In this document: positions 24,441-37,385 of the stretch, one piece after another
Numbering within the stretch: position 1 is the first letter of the stretch
Layout: each line of letters starts with the position of its first letter
NCBI GenBank assembly: GCA_032622095.1
Contig: CP136061.1
Coordinates: forward strand, 64,981,127-65,045,126
Direction: 5' to 3'
From: Siphonodentalium dalli
Taxonomy: Eukaryota; Mollusca; Scaphopoda; Gadilida; Siphonodentaliidae
Length of the DNA stretch: 64,000 nucleotides
The notes under the pieces: generated by a model
Databases searched by the model: none
Told to the model about the DNA's origin: nothing
The model's input: the letters and a program-made list of their open reading frames with translations, nothing else
Program-made: the position numbers and the translations under genes

Positions 24441-24887
24441 TAAATTAATAATTTTGATTGGAAGACCCCAATCGACAGATTCTCCTCTTTCAGATATTAT
24501 TAATCAGTCCATGAATTATGCCATGAATTTGAATATTCTTAATGTGAGTGCCAGCCATTTGAACCTGGTCTCGTTTAAACCACCACTATTAAATATGTTG
24601 CACTGCTATCTCAAGACCATTACACCACTTTGGGAACTTTTTGATAGCACACGTTTAGTCAATCCTATTCACACTTTTTGTGTTCAAGTACAAAGACCAC
24701 ATATCTTGATGAGATCTTCAGAAACATGTCATGATGGGGTAAGAATTAATCATACAGGTAGTTCAGATATCAAACCAATCTACATAAACTATTAATAGGA
24801 ATATAAAGGCGGGATGGCGGGGTGAGCAAGTGGGGCAGAAGCGCTGAATGGCAAAGGGGGCATAACTGTCAAAAGGGAACGTTTCCA

Positions 24888-25346
24888 GGCCTGAGAATAA
24901 GGTGCCTGCCATGTCATTTGCAGAATGATGTCCCCATTGGGTGAATTTAGTGATGCTATCCCACATAGCAGATTAGCTTCAATAAATTCACCCTCTGGGG
25001 ATGTCATGCTGCTTAGGCCTCATCTTCTCTGGAAAGTTTCTTTATTATCAAATTTATATAGAGACTTCTTCACATAGATTCTATTTCTTTTTTAGTTTAG
25101 TTTCTCTATATCCCCAATTGGCAGATGACATATTGCATAATCGAGTTTCCCCAAGGGTGTACATCACAGTATTCATCATTTTGGAGCTTCAATTTGAGTA
25201 TATGTCTCCCATAGCTGATGAGGCCATGCAGAATGAGGTCCCCAGATGGTGAATTTGGTGATGCTAGCCTGATATGTGGGATAGCATCACTAAATTCACC
25301 CTCTGGGGACCTCATTCTGCACATGACAGGCACACTAAACTCAGGT
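24888..25346. mobile_element. Family D element, long form with two hairpins
   Basis: Left hairpin 24919-25020, right hairpin 25227-25322, with the same T-rich spacer as at 5.4 kb. Right outer end acaggcacactaaactcagg. Confidence 0.78.
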
Positions 25347-25641
25347 ATGCACTTTTCCCTATTCAGACTGATGTGTTTCTCAACTCTTGGTGAAAGGGGT
25401 TCCTCTTTATAAGGATGTCACTGTAGTTGAGGCGGTTAGGTCATGGATAACATCATCACCGACATGGGCAAACATCCATTCATTTTTTAATTAAATAACA
25501 CCATCATATTTTATAAAGTTTGCAATATGAATTTGAAACATTTATTAAACCTAGGAAGTTTAAACGCAAACAGACTGATTTATTATTAAATATGTTTGAA
25601 ATTTAAAGTGCTTAAATCGTTTTAATATAATATATTCTTAC

Positions 25642-25761
25642 CTTATATGCTGAATATTCATAAGAGTAGGCACACCCCTGCTGCGAGGGATAGTACGGAA
25701 ATGTGGTCCACCTATCCATATGTAAACTATGCCGTCGAGAACTGTCCCAACTTCTATCCAT
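25642..25761 (-). CDS. Candidate ATG-initiated alternative first exon
   Basis: From ATG at 25761, 40 codons run open to a good donor (tataag|gtaagaat at 25641/25642) in phase 0. An in-frame TAG lies 12 nt upstream of the ATG, so this looks like an N-terminus rather than an internal exon, although a poor acceptor (tgttag) coincides with it. It encodes MDRSWDSSRRHSLHMD, then WTTFPYYPSQQGC and AYSYEYSAYK, rich in Tyr, Ser and Trp like the NAV central exon. It lies on the same strand, 12 kb downstream of the last NAV exon, in the phase needed to join a phase-0 NAV exon. It could start a short NAV isoform or belong to a separate gene. Confidence 0.42.
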
Positions 25762-26254
25762 TATAGTACACTAACACAATTTTAAAGTCAAAGTCACCTA
25801 CTTAAAGTGTCAAATGTCCGCATCAATCTTTGAATGAAAAAAAGTTCCTAATCTTCAATCTGTAATAGGTTACAGGAGCCAACAAAAACTATCTATTGCT
25901 GTGAATATCATTAGATGTAGATTAGCTTCAAAAGAATTTGTATACAGGAACACTTCATACAAATATTTCAACTGTAGAGAAATGTTTTAAAAATCACACA
26001 TCAAACTTCAGAGAACTAAAAAGCTTGCCAAAATTTTTCACAGTCCATTATAAATACTGTGGATTTTCAAAACAGGGCTTATCATAACATCGCTAGTGTA
26101 TTAAACTCCAGAGAGAAATAGTGGCTAACTGTCCATCAATAGTACATTGGTGGTAATTTCAACCATGCAGCTCAAGATAACAGGTGAGATTTCATTTTAT
26201 AGAGGGAAAGATGTGTAGGAGACAGGGTACTAATATTTGTTTGAAAAGTAATTG

Positions 26255-26345
26255 TCATTGAGCCATACAGGGGTACCCAGCATGCATTGAGCCATACAGG
26301 GGTACCCAGCAATTCATTGAGTCATACAGGGGTACCCAGCAATTC
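26255..26345. repeat. Tandem repeat, about 30-bp unit, 3 copies
   Basis: Unit 'cattgagccatacaggggta cccagcaatt'. Contains the palindrome ggggtaccc. Confidence 0.9.
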
Positions 26346-26519
26346 TATTAGAGACATGAGAAGATTTGAACTAGTCCTTTGAAAAAGAGAGCAAACGCTA
26401 ACTAGAAGAATAGATCTCAAATTAAATGTTTTGAATATAAATGATAATTTGAAATATATGATAGCAATAATACTGAAACTATAGTCAATAAAATAGGGGG
26501 GTGGGGGGGCATGAAAAAT

Positions 26520-26870
26520 CATCACTCAAAATTGAACTTGTTCTGCATCTTCTCAAATGAGAACCACATACCAAATATCAAGACATTTTGTTGAATATTA
26601 CTCAAGTTATCATCGCGACAACAAAAATATTGATTTTTAAGTTTAAAAAAAAGGGGAAAAACTCCGTCAAAAATCATCAGATCATTTCCAATATTGAACT
26701 TGGCGTGAGTCTTCTCAAATGAGAACCATGTACCAAATTAAAAAACATTCTGCTGAATATTGCTCAACTTATCATCCGGATAACCCAAAAATTGATTTAT
26801 TAATATAAAAAGGGGCATAACTCTGTAAAATTCATCAGACCATGACCAAAATCGAACTTGACCTTGAATA
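26520..26870. repeat. Diverged repeat of about 160-bp units
   Basis: At least two units share 'cttctcaaatgagaaccaya', 'ttgctgaatattgctcaa' and 'aaaaggggcataactctgt'. This resembles dispersed repeats common in mollusc genomes (recall, not checked). Confidence 0.65.
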
Positions 26871-27711
26871 ATATACCTTTGAAAATATAGATAAAATATA
26901 TCTTGTTTTCTATTTCCGAAATAAAGAAAGTGAAATCTTTCATCAAGGGTGGACACATACCCTGCGAGCATTATCTTGTTTATGGTCTATATCAGGATTA
27001 ACTCAACCCATAATAGATAGGATATCAAAGATAAGGAAGTTAACATTAACTTTCTAACAAGGAAAGATGGCTTTCCCCATTTAGATCCAAAGTTTATCAA
27101 GTTTACCGAAATCCAGAATATATTACTCCAACATTGCGAATTTAGAGAACATGACAGTTGGCTTCCTGAAATAAAATTCCTTGTCATATCCACCAACAAG
27201 ATGCAGAATGAATGAACCAAAAACAAATCTCTATTTCCCCCCCAAGGCCAACAGTTCTACTATCTTAATTGCTTGAATAATCTTTCGGAACCTTAGGGCC
27301 ACCAGATAAAACCGTTTTCTGACAATGTCAATTCCTCCCTCTACCAGTGAAATGAGATAAAAATAAAAAAAAATATTCTGATTCATTCTATTTGGGTCAG
27401 TTCCAAGCCTGTTGCAGATACTCTAAGTTGGAGTTGTTGAAAGGGGGATTAACTTTCTGACAATCTCTGCCAGAACAAATAAGTAATCAACAAATGTCAC
27501 TTAATTCCGCGCTCATTCATTGACATTTGGGATCCATCTGACATCAGAGTGCAAAGTTTATAATCAAAATTCAATACGAAAATGATTTGATCTATTTAAC
27601 TTAGGGAAAATTCAATTAGTTCATAACTTCTTCGAAGTGCTTGTGAATATAACATGTAAATTTCTGGCCATGTCAAAACTGAACCAGAGAACCCCTCCGA
27701 TGGAACTTTAA

Positions 27712-27923
27712 CCATTTCTATACTAAATACTCATGGTGGGTCATTTGTTGAACTTATTATCTGAACATTTCCCACCAAAGAATATGAATTCTTCTGCACC
27801 TGTATTGTCTTTTGTCTGTCTCACATCTAATTTTTTCCTGAACACCCCTCTAAATGAATAATAGACCATTCGAATAAATACTTTTATAACAGGGTGGGAG
27901 AATCCATTTACTATACAAAGGGC
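27712..27923. mobile_element. MITE family B, small deletion in left half
   Basis: TTAA|ccatttctatactaaatac ... tttactatacaaaggg. Confidence 0.72.
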
Positions 27924-28204
27924 TAATAAACTGGGAAGTTCCAAAGATTTGGTTGCTTATGGTTGGGATATCAAGTGCTTTATAGTGCTTTCTAGAGTTT
28001 TATGTGTTGGTTGCTGTAAGACAACATAACTGGTCACTTCTTGTACAAAATAGCTCACTAGATATAACTCACTCCATTTTACATATCAACTTCAGTCACA
28101 AATAAAGTCACCATATTTTTTTTTCATGATTGTTTGATTTACATGTGTTACATTTACAAACTACATACATGTAGCTTTATAGTTGTAATTAATAGATCAT
28201 TTTG

Positions 28205-28388
28205 AGGGATTCAAATAGGGCACCCATGCCATTTCTGGGCCCCCTTAACCAATTTAGGTCAAATACAGAGTGTTGTAGTGTGGCCCCCAAGCCAATCTAA
28301 ATATTCACCCCTTTCACCCCATCCTGATCCAAAATTGCCGCCATCCAGAGGGTTTCAAATAGGGCAACCATGCCATTTCTCGGCATGT
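28205..28388. repeat. Short direct repeat, two copies
   Basis: 'ggattcaaatagggcaccca tgccatttctgggc' at about 28208 recurs with changes at about 28350. Confidence 0.75.
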
Positions 28389-28554
28389 ATCAATAATGTC
28401 CATATTTTAGGTTTTGAATTCTGGCAGTTAAAACATTTGAAGGATTTGTGTCAATCAATCAAGTCTCATATAATAAGTGTAAAGCTTGATATAACGTACT
28501 CAATCCAGATATGGAAGTTGCTCAATTAATTTATAAAGTTGGTTATCAAAGTGA

Positions 28555-29100
28555 TTAATGCCTGGAAACAAAGACCCCTCCAATTATACCCTTCAGTCAA
28601 ACTATTCTTAAAATATCATGGGACATTAGTGATAAAGAGGATGGAAGGAAGATAAGAACATTGCATGTGCACAATCCCTGTATGATCCTCTAGCAAAAAA
28701 CAGATTAACAAATGAACAGCGTTGATGGAAGCATCCCATAGCGCAATCACATGTGTAACATCAGCCTTACATCATAATGATGTTGCATGATGGAAATCAC
28801 ATTATATAAAAAATTTGAAAAGCTGGATACCAAAGAATGGACAATTTTAAAGGTAGGTACCAAAAGTGTTCAAAGCCCTTAATAGAAGATCACCCCTTTG
28901 GTTATACTATTCTGTTCTCAACAAATTTTGGAATATATGTGATAAATAGGACACAAGGAATAGTAGAATAATGTTAAACATTGATAAAACATTCGTGCAC
29001 AATCCCAGTGTATGATCTTCCAGCAACAAACAGAAGAACAAATGAAGAACAGTGTTGAAGGAAGGATTCCAGATGTGTAACATCAGTCTTACATCAGGCA
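28555..29100. repeat. Diverged tandem duplication, about 320-base offset
   Basis: Two copies share 'gcacaatcccYRtgtatgat', 'agcaaMaaacagaWKaac' and 'gtgtaacatcagYcttacat'. Confidence 0.65.
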
Positions 29101-29139
29101 GATGTGTGGTAGAATATCCACAAGATCAACCACAGAGAC

Positions 29140-32100
29140 ACTCCCAATACCAAACACAATTGAAACCACTGATAGTTCTTTCTGTGTATTTTGAAGTTAA
29201 TTATCCATTCTACAATGCCGTAATCATATGCGGATGAACAAATAGACAACACATCCTCAATCAAAGGCCTCGAGAGGTAAAAAGGAAATCGGAACAAGCC
29301 GAAAAACACCTAGGTAAGCATGTTCCAAGACTGCGGCATTCACATTCGGAGAATGCATACAAGAATGCAGACGGCACCATGAGGTGGTAAATCCCTTTAA
29401 CCTCCGTTACCTGGAACCATCACAAACGGTTGTTGTTAAGTGGCTCATAAAAAATACACAGAAAACAATCAAGACGCCATAAGACGAGAACTGATGGGGT
29501 GTAATGAAATAGTTGACCAGAGGTGCTTCATGATTGCCATACCTAAAGCAATGGGAAGAAGATATATTACCAATGAGTTTCAGCTGACCATGGGCTAGTA
29601 GAGATAAGTTTTACTCAGGAATTTGGACACTTCACAGATGGGGGGAGATATACACCTATATACATGGAGGGCTAACAAGCAGAGGATGTAACCTGAGGCA
29701 CTATGTTGATTAGGAGGGGAGATAAAATGAGTACTTCTTTTTATCTCCAGGGTTTATATACTAATCAACTCTCTGGCTGGGCTTTTATCCAAAGGAAGCG
29801 GAAACACACAGATCAAGGGTGTATTGGAACTAGCCAGAATGTGACCTAAAGTTAACTCTAACCCCACAGTGCATTTACATCTCAATCAAGATGCCATGAA
29901 ACACTGTTTTTCATTTTATTAACAGAGTAAAAGCCCATTGAGGTGTTTGTGGCTGGTCTGTTGTATATAAAACTTGTTTACAGGCACAAACAAATCATAA
30001 AGAATATTACAAAATATAGACTTTCTACTGCAATATAATAATTACTTTTTTGCCACAATACAATAGAAATTATTTATCCAGAAATACAGTAATGCGCTTT
30101 CTCAGTGAGAGCTTTCCGATGAATGGCAACAAGCCATATTTCCGACTAAATTCTGAAAAGTTACCCATAATTCTGCTGTGGTAAAGGAGTCGATTATTTA
30201 GGGCATTACTGTGCATGGTTGAAACACTGTTATATAAACTATTGTGTTGAGCTAAGTACATGTATATGAAGTAATAACAAAACTGTTTTGCTGGATATCT
30301 GAATGCTAAAGTTAGGAATCTGAGTATGACTAAAAACCATAAACAATCATTTTTTTTTTTTACATAAATATGAGACCAAACTTTGTGCGTCATAATGAAT
30401 TGTGATGCAAAAAAAACTAAGAAGAGTTTAGTTGTATAAACAACTGATGATGTTTTAACCATAGATTTTGTTCAAACATAAGTTTTTTCCAACATCAGTA
30501 CCAGACTAGTTAGTTATTAATGCTGGGTTTCTTACACATCAATGAAATATGAAGTGGATCATAGTAAAACAAGAGAAGCTGGTGTAACAATGAGTGCCAG
30601 CATTATGCCAGGTAACGGACTTGCTTATTTCATGGTTGATAATTGACGAGGCAGGAGAGCATAAAGATGAACTACTGTCTAACCTTCTGGCCGCCTCTCT
30701 AATTTCTGCCAATAACCTGAGTGGAATCTGACAGAATGGACAGGATCATAAACAACAGGCAGCTAAAAATAAAACAGATGTGCGTGTGTTCCGAAACATA
30801 GTAAATTGACGGCTAAGTGTTTTTTCAAGTGTCCAGAACTATAACATCAAGCAACGGGCCATAACAATCAAGCAACTGAGCCAAAGTTAACCAATCCCCA
30901 ATCAAAGCAAATATCACAAAATTGTTTGATTTATCACAAGTTTTACTTAAAGGGATGTGCATATACATATTTAAAATTACATATATGCAGGGTCTTGTAA
31001 CTTGGATTTCGCAAACAGACTCCAGACTCCAAAATTAAAGAAACAACGTTCCTCTGTTCCCTCCCCTCTGGGACAAATATTTCTGACTCGCTGTCCACTT
31101 GTAACAACAGCGATCCTGTTTGGTGGCGGAAGGGTGGCATTCTTAGCCAGTCATATTGCACTGGCATTAACAGCAGCTTTGGTGTAATAATTCTATTGTA
31201 AGAAAAGGTCTTTTAGTCTGCACTTGTTACTATCAGAATTTCCATCTAACATAAAATGTTTATTTTACCTTTTGTTAGCACTTAATCTTTACAATTGATT
31301 GTGGCAAACAGTTCTAGCGTCATAACTATTGAATCATTTGTATATTGAGACAATTAAGTCTTTTATTCAAAATAGAAATACAAGAAATTCTTATACTTGG
31401 TGGCACAGTTGAATCATTTAGATATTTTGAGCGTTTTGGCAACAGCCCAATGTTCTCCAATAAACTCTGTGCAGATTGTTTCAGACTGCACAATTATACT
31501 CAACAAGTATGTCAGTTTATATACAATGTGACATTTGTAAAGCTTAACCTCTCTTTGTAAGTAGATTGATATTTTTTCTTTAAGAGTTGCAACAATTTAG
31601 CATAAATACTGAGGTGAAATATATGTCAAAGTTACATTTTAAAAGCCAATTTATCAAGGAAATACCAATGTTCTTAAGATCTTGTAAAGAAACTAAAGTC
31701 TCATTTCCGTACTGCCCTATTTCCATCCCATGAGTATAAAAAATCATAAAGCACCTTCATGGTTATTTGATCTCATTCTGAAGTGTTCTTGCCTGACCTG
31801 ACACATGCCCTTAATGAGATGGGAGACCCCTTCACACCTGTTCATGAATGATATATACACCTCTTGCCATTTAGCTGCAAGCAACAAGAACTCTCTTAAT
31901 CCACAATAAATAAATGTCAGTTATCCTCTTAATAGAAACCATGTTCTACAATAAATAGACCACTCAAGTACCCAGGATATAGGTCCCCATCTGAATCCAA
32001 TAGATGCTATCTAGTCTATCTGTCCTAATCTGACCTCTCCAGTGTATTGTACTAGTATATATATATCTACCTGGACCAGTATTGTAAGAATTGTCTTCAT

Positions 32101-33690
32101 TATAAAGGTTGATTTTGGTATAGGATTGAGAGGGTTCGGTGGTGGTGCAATTTTAGAGGGTGTTACTGTAAGGCAGGGGTGCTGAAGCAAAGAGCCAGAG
32201 GTTGATACTGTAAGGCCCTTCTACCGCCACTTGGTTGGGGGGGCACAAAGTTCCCATTCATTCACCATAGAATGACTAGAAATAACTCATATCGGCAAAT
32301 AGTCCTAAGAAAAAAATACATCCAAGCTTACATGATGAGCTTGGTCCTGGAAAGTGCTATCATATTCGCTGTGAAACTTCACATGTTTTCCTCTGGCCTA
32401 CTTTGTCAGGTAGTTATATATATTATGCTGTGGCTATGTCTTGAAATCATTGCTTGAATTATTAACTGAGAAAGATTTCTTTGGCATGAATTTTCAATAG
32501 CAAATTATCCTATGAAATATCGAACCACTCAGCACCATACTTGTCACTCTGTTCATACAAGAAATTTCAAAGCTGATTCCAAAGATAGAACCTACTTGTT
32601 GCAAGACATCTTTAGCAGTGGCTAGTTGAACGGCTTAAATACATGTTTAACCGGAGAAGCTAATATTAACGATTCTCAGCGAATGGAATTGACTCCAAAG
32701 CGATGAATTTTGATTAGCTAAATCCAACATGACAGAAACATGTAAAATAAATCCCACGAGTTATGTACGGACTATATAGAATGTTACAAGGATTAAAAGT
32801 GAAGGCCTGGGAAAAAATAAGAATGACTAAATATGTTCCTTATGAGATGGTGGTTTTTGATGTTTTCTCAATAGATGCATGTATGAATGACCCAGTTGTC
32901 ATACATGTACATACATATTTCAATCATCAATCAAATATATTTATACAAATTGATAAGATTGTTTTCTACAGGACAATAAATACACATGGGTAACAGGAAC
33001 ATCATAGGCTGTTTGAGGAGTCATACATTTCACGATTAATGTGTGTTTGATTGAGTAAAATGATCACTGAATTTATGTTAGATTACCTAATTTAAATGCA
33101 TATTTTCGTACATTTTACTTACAGTTTTGAAGTCTTGATTCTATTTCCGTTAAGAAAAATGTATCAGTGGTGATATTTCTCAGGAATAATGCATTATGAG
33201 GACCCTATTGAATGCTCAAACTATAAAACAACACAACGGCAAAGTAAACGTTCACGGATTTCACCATGGCACGCTCACAGACAACTCATTCTGGCTAAAA
33301 GCTTGCAGAACGGGGGAAACACACCCATGTTGGATGGAAACTATCAAAGCAGCTTTGTCCCTTGCCAAGTTACAGGCTGCCTGCTAATTACTAAAGGGTG
33401 GATAATTAATAACAAACTGCAATTAACTGGAAACAGTGGTCAAACCTGCAGGACTTTCAAAGATCAATATAAACCTGAGCATGAAGCACTGGAGACCTAC
33501 CCAGATTGCCTTGTGACTTTGTATCTGCTTCAGGAAAATGACTTTGAAATTGAACCGCAAAGTTGAGCAAACACAGAATAAACTATTTGTAACTATGGCA
33601 CTACACATCTGGGAAAAAACGTCCCTCATCAAAGCCATCAACAGCACATATAGCTGTTAGAAAGCTAATCTCTCATCAAAGAGCATGTAC
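29140..33690. other. Unique DNA, possible isolated exons only
   Basis: Apart from family A at 30087 nothing repetitive was recognised. Coding-like patches at 30684-30716 and 31020-31187 are discussed as findings. An ORF at 33189-33566 (plus, 125 aa) resembles nothing I know. Confidence 0.4.
30087..30211. mobile_element. MITE family A, left arm mostly deleted
   Basis: Left terminal 10-12 bases (cagtaatgcgc) join directly to the hairpin tip and a full right arm. Confidence 0.85.
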
Positions 33691-33765
33691 CTGTATCCTG
33701 GCAGGGGAGGAAAGTTCAGATAAGATGTACCAGGGAACAGGGCATTGATGTTCCTAAGCAGGTGC
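33691..33765 (-). CDS. Unassigned coding-like segment, 75 nt
   Basis: Acceptor gatattttccatgccag at 33766 and donor gatacag|gtacat at 33690/33691 enclose 75 nt. In one frame it reads HLLRNINALFPGTSYLNF then PPLPGYR with split codons at both ends (phase 2-2). The composition looks coding. The phase does not fit directly after the NAV exon at 37.7 kb, so it would need partners I have not found. Could be chance. Confidence 0.25.
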
Positions 33766-34197
33766 CTGGCATGGAAAATATCTCACATATTCATAGTAAA
33801 GTTACCTGTTTTATATACATGTCAGTAAATTGACCATGTGTTTATATGTAGTTTTTACGATAATGATCATTTAAGAGAACTCTATCTCATTTTTACATGA
33901 TAAAATATCACTATCATTTGTAAGAATTGTTTGAGATGGAATTTGATAGGAGTTGGGACAAACAGAGCTAATTTTTATGAACCAACTTTATCTCCTGTTT
34001 TGAGACACCCATGGACTATGATATCATTAACATGCTACCCACCGGGATGTGACCAGGGGCACTGAAAACAATGGGGCAGGGGAGGGGGGCAGCAGAGAAT
34101 GCCCCTCCAGGCTACCCATAATCATGTTAAGATTTTGAAATTTCATGTTTTTGTTCCAACTTGTACTTCTCTTACAGAGGATGTGAATTTCCTTTAA

Positions 34198-34439
34198 CCC
34201 TTTCATGAAGGGAGCCGCGGGGGTGCAACATTAAATATCCTGTGCCAGTGCATTCTCTTATATATGTAGGGTCTCCCATATATAAGAGAATGCACTGGCT
34301 TACTAGATCAAGTTAAATATTGTTAGGCCAATGCATTCTCTTATATATCTGAGGCGACCTATGGGTTACTCGCATATACAAGAGAATGTATTGGCACAGG
34401 GTTTTCACAAAATATCAAGAAGCTTCAATCATGGAAGGA
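34198..34439. mobile_element. MITE family C, complete
   Basis: TTAA|ccctttcatgaagggagcc ... caatcatggaagga|TTAA. Confidence 0.85.
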
Positions 34440-36317
34440 TTAAAGGGTTCTTCTGTCGAATAAACATATTTTAAATCAACAGTGTTGGGTGTCGAATAAT
34501 GTTGATGACTATTCTAATTAAAACATGACCCTGCTGACATCACGAGGTTAGTTCAAATTGCTAAAATGCTTTAGTACTTGCTCAGTGTTTTCTTGTTTTG
34601 TTGTATACATATGTCATAACTTAAATGCTGAACAAAAATGCTAAATCAGGTAAAAGAACTTCAAATAATTCCTAAACTGTTTAGCCATTATAAATGGGAA
34701 ATGTTGCTCTGCATGATGTCTCCTCCATAACCAGCACTGATAATATCCATCCAACAGAGATAAGTCCCATGAAATTGCTTCCGTGCATGACATGTGAACT
34801 TAAAATTGATTTCAAACTGTCAACCATATTTGAGGGATAAGATATGAAAGCTAAAATTATGGTAAAAGTGTCTCTTCTGACATCAGCTGCAATCTATAAA
34901 CCAACAGAACACAGATAGCACATAAATATTCATCTGGGATGCAAGTTTATCTTCAGATAGCAACAATCATATAACTTAATAAGGCCATTTGTTTAATGTG
35001 TTGCATGGTTTACGGATGACTGTTTTTAAAGGGAGAAGGAACGACAATTTAAATAAATTTCTGGAATTAATTTTAGTCAAAGATGTCTTCTGTAAACCTT
35101 CAGGTTATCTTAAAATCAAATTCAATGTGGGGGGGGGGGGGGTAATAAATTAAGTTTTGATTGCAAATAAAAAAAATTCTACACTGTAATTTAATTTTTT
35201 TTTAGGGCAGAATCCATAAACCAAACAAATAAGAAAGTGGCCTACATGTAATACATAAAATATGCAAATAGTCTGAATTTCCATCAGATGAAACACATAA
35301 ATATGCAAATAATCTGAATTTCAAAGTAGCAGCAATCAGAACTGAAAATATGAATCGATAGTATTGATGCTTAAGTCCATGCCTTAGTTTGGATGACATT
35401 GATAGATGGGCTGAATATGAAGGATGGAATATTTCAACCATTGGAAGGCCGCAGAACTTGCAAATAACAATGGCTTAAACTGAAAATTTTATTTAATTCA
35501 AGGCTGGCCTTACAATTTTACCTAAAATCAAGCCATTTACAGGTGATCTTCTACTATATTCAACAGGAACTATGCAACTAATTAATTTGTGTCAAAGATG
35601 ATTGAAAGAATACACATGTATTGACTGAACCAAATACACGCAGTATACATGCATGGTGGTTCAAAACGAGTTAACAGGCTATAGCATTAAAAAAATATTA
35701 ATTATCATGTCATCACGTTTGGCTCTATGACATTAATATTTTTGGCTTTCACTTAGGGCCTGCGAATAGGCACTTTTCCACATGTTAAAAATCTGATATT
35801 GAATGAGGAGGCTGATTGAATCTTGAATCGAATCGGCTAGCCACAGATGTATAGGGTAGGTCCTCAAAAGTTGATCGTGAATTTTTTTCCTGTACTCATA
35901 ATTATGACTGCAGGGAAATTTCAGTGCATAAAGTATTATTGAAAGAAAATAGCAGAGCATGTGAAAATCTCTAGTTGTATAATTTATTTACATGTACATT
36001 GCAATTAAGCTTTGGTGACGAAACTTAAATAAAAATATTCGCAGGCCCTTACTTTATAATTAATTTGGATCCATGATGACAAACCTCTAAGACCTGTATG
36101 ACCAAATAATTTAGCTTTTAGCAAATGATTTTTATGAGATAATTTGTTTGTATTTATACCAGATTATATTAAATTATCCTAACTGATGTTAAGTATCACT
36201 TGTACGTATCCGAGTACAAAGATCGCCTTTATGAAACAGTGTTTTTACAACAAAATGTGTAAAGTCCTCATACAGCAGTGATGACATAACAAATTTATTA
36301 CGTCATTATTGTATTAA
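34440..36317. other. No gene seen
   Basis: AT-rich; a short tandem duplication at 35255 and a G run at 35129-35142 are the only landmarks. Confidence 0.5.
35255..35326. repeat. Short tandem duplication
   Basis: 'acataaaatatgcaaatagtctgaatttc' followed by 'acataaatatgcaaataatctgaatttc'. Confidence 0.75.
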
Positions 36318-36672
36318 CCCTTTACCCAACAGAAGGGCCCTGTGCCAATGCATTCTCTTATAGATGCGAGTCGACCATAGGTCGCCTCGCATATATAAGA
36401 GAATGCATTGGCTTAACACATTAAAAATTATAAAATTGTTAAAGAATGTAAGAAAAAATGGTAAAAAAAGTTTTTTTTTAGGCCAATGGTCGACTCGCAT
36501 ATATAAGAGAATGCATTGGCACAGGGCATAACTGTAACTATCACAATGTGGTCAAGGAGCCGGTTCCAATGATATCCATATTTGTATGGTTCTATCGAGA
36601 AGACAGACCGAAGATATTTTAGGCTGTTGAAGCTTTATTTGGCCGGTTTTGGCCGGTTTGTTGGGTAAAGGG
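36318..36672. mobile_element. MITE family C variant with different ends
   Basis: TTAA|ccctttacccaacagaag ... gtttgttgggtaaaggg|TTAA. Same hairpin cores, but a 100-base A/T spacer and new right subterminal sequence. Confidence 0.82.
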
Positions 36673-37003
36673 TTAAGCCTGTTTAATGATCCAACAAAAT
36701 TATGGTGCAAATTAACTTAGCACACTTAATTATACTGTTGATAAACTAATTATGTTTTAACACCTAAGACACATCACCCAGTAACTATCACATGGGCGAC
36801 AACATGTCTTCAGGGAGACTTGTCTGAGGTACTCCAGAGCGAGTCATCCGGTTCCTTCAATTAATTTTTGCTGCCTATTTCCTGTTGAGTGTAATAAGAG
36901 AAGGCCATTGAATGGCTGATTTATGTCTACAAGGATGTATATACAGCAAACAGGCTAATAAGGACAGAAGGACTTCTTATATATGTATCACATTTATTAT
37001 GGA

Positions 37004-37385
37004 CAGGGGCGCCGGAAGAGGGGGGGCAGAGGGGGCAGCTGACCCCCTGCCCTTGACCAAGGGGGGCGAGCGGGGGCAGAACTTGCCCTTTTTCTGGAGA
37101 CAGAAAATGCTTTTTGTGTGTTTAATATCGTGTTTTTATAGCAAAATGTGTTTTTGGTCCAAATACGACCAATTTCACAAGGAATATTAATTTTTTGTCA
37201 ATTTTTTCACAAAACGGCCATAAAAACCGACAAATACCATTAAAATAGGGATTTTTGCCACAATGAATTTATGGTTATTTTCCCGAGTTTGCGGAGAAAA
37301 TGCCCTTTTTTGCGGAAAAGCTGGGAAAAGTGCCCTTTTTGTAGGCTCTGCCCCCCCCTGCCCTTGGATGCTTCCGGCACCCCTG
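37004..37385. mobile_element. hAT-type MITE with GC-rich core
   Basis: Ends caggggcgccggaag / cttccggcacccctg, flanked by an exact 8-bp duplication ATTATGGA (36996-37003, 37386-37393). The interior has 'ggggcagctgaccccctgcccttgacc' type repeats and no transposase. It lies 338 bases left of the NAV coiled-coil exon. Confidence 0.9.

Noticed and set aside
24400-24795. 131-aa plus-strand ORF
   Set aside because: Starts inside the Helitron end and runs into unique DNA; no signature.
26160-26200. Plus-strand ATG exon (MQLKIT then gtgaga donor)
   Set aside because: Only seven codons, no following exon found on the plus strand.
30070-30462. 130-aa minus-strand ORF
   Set aside because: Its C-terminal third is translated family A MITE; the rest has no resemblance.
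33105-33190. Minus-strand gtaagtaaa donor at about 33.12 kb as a possible NAV exon
   Set aside because: The only frame gives at most a few codons with a poor acceptor, and no NAV similarity.
33189-33566. 125-aa plus-strand ORF
   Set aside because: No domain, no splice context or known relative. Length is plausible by chance in 64 kb; left as unknown.
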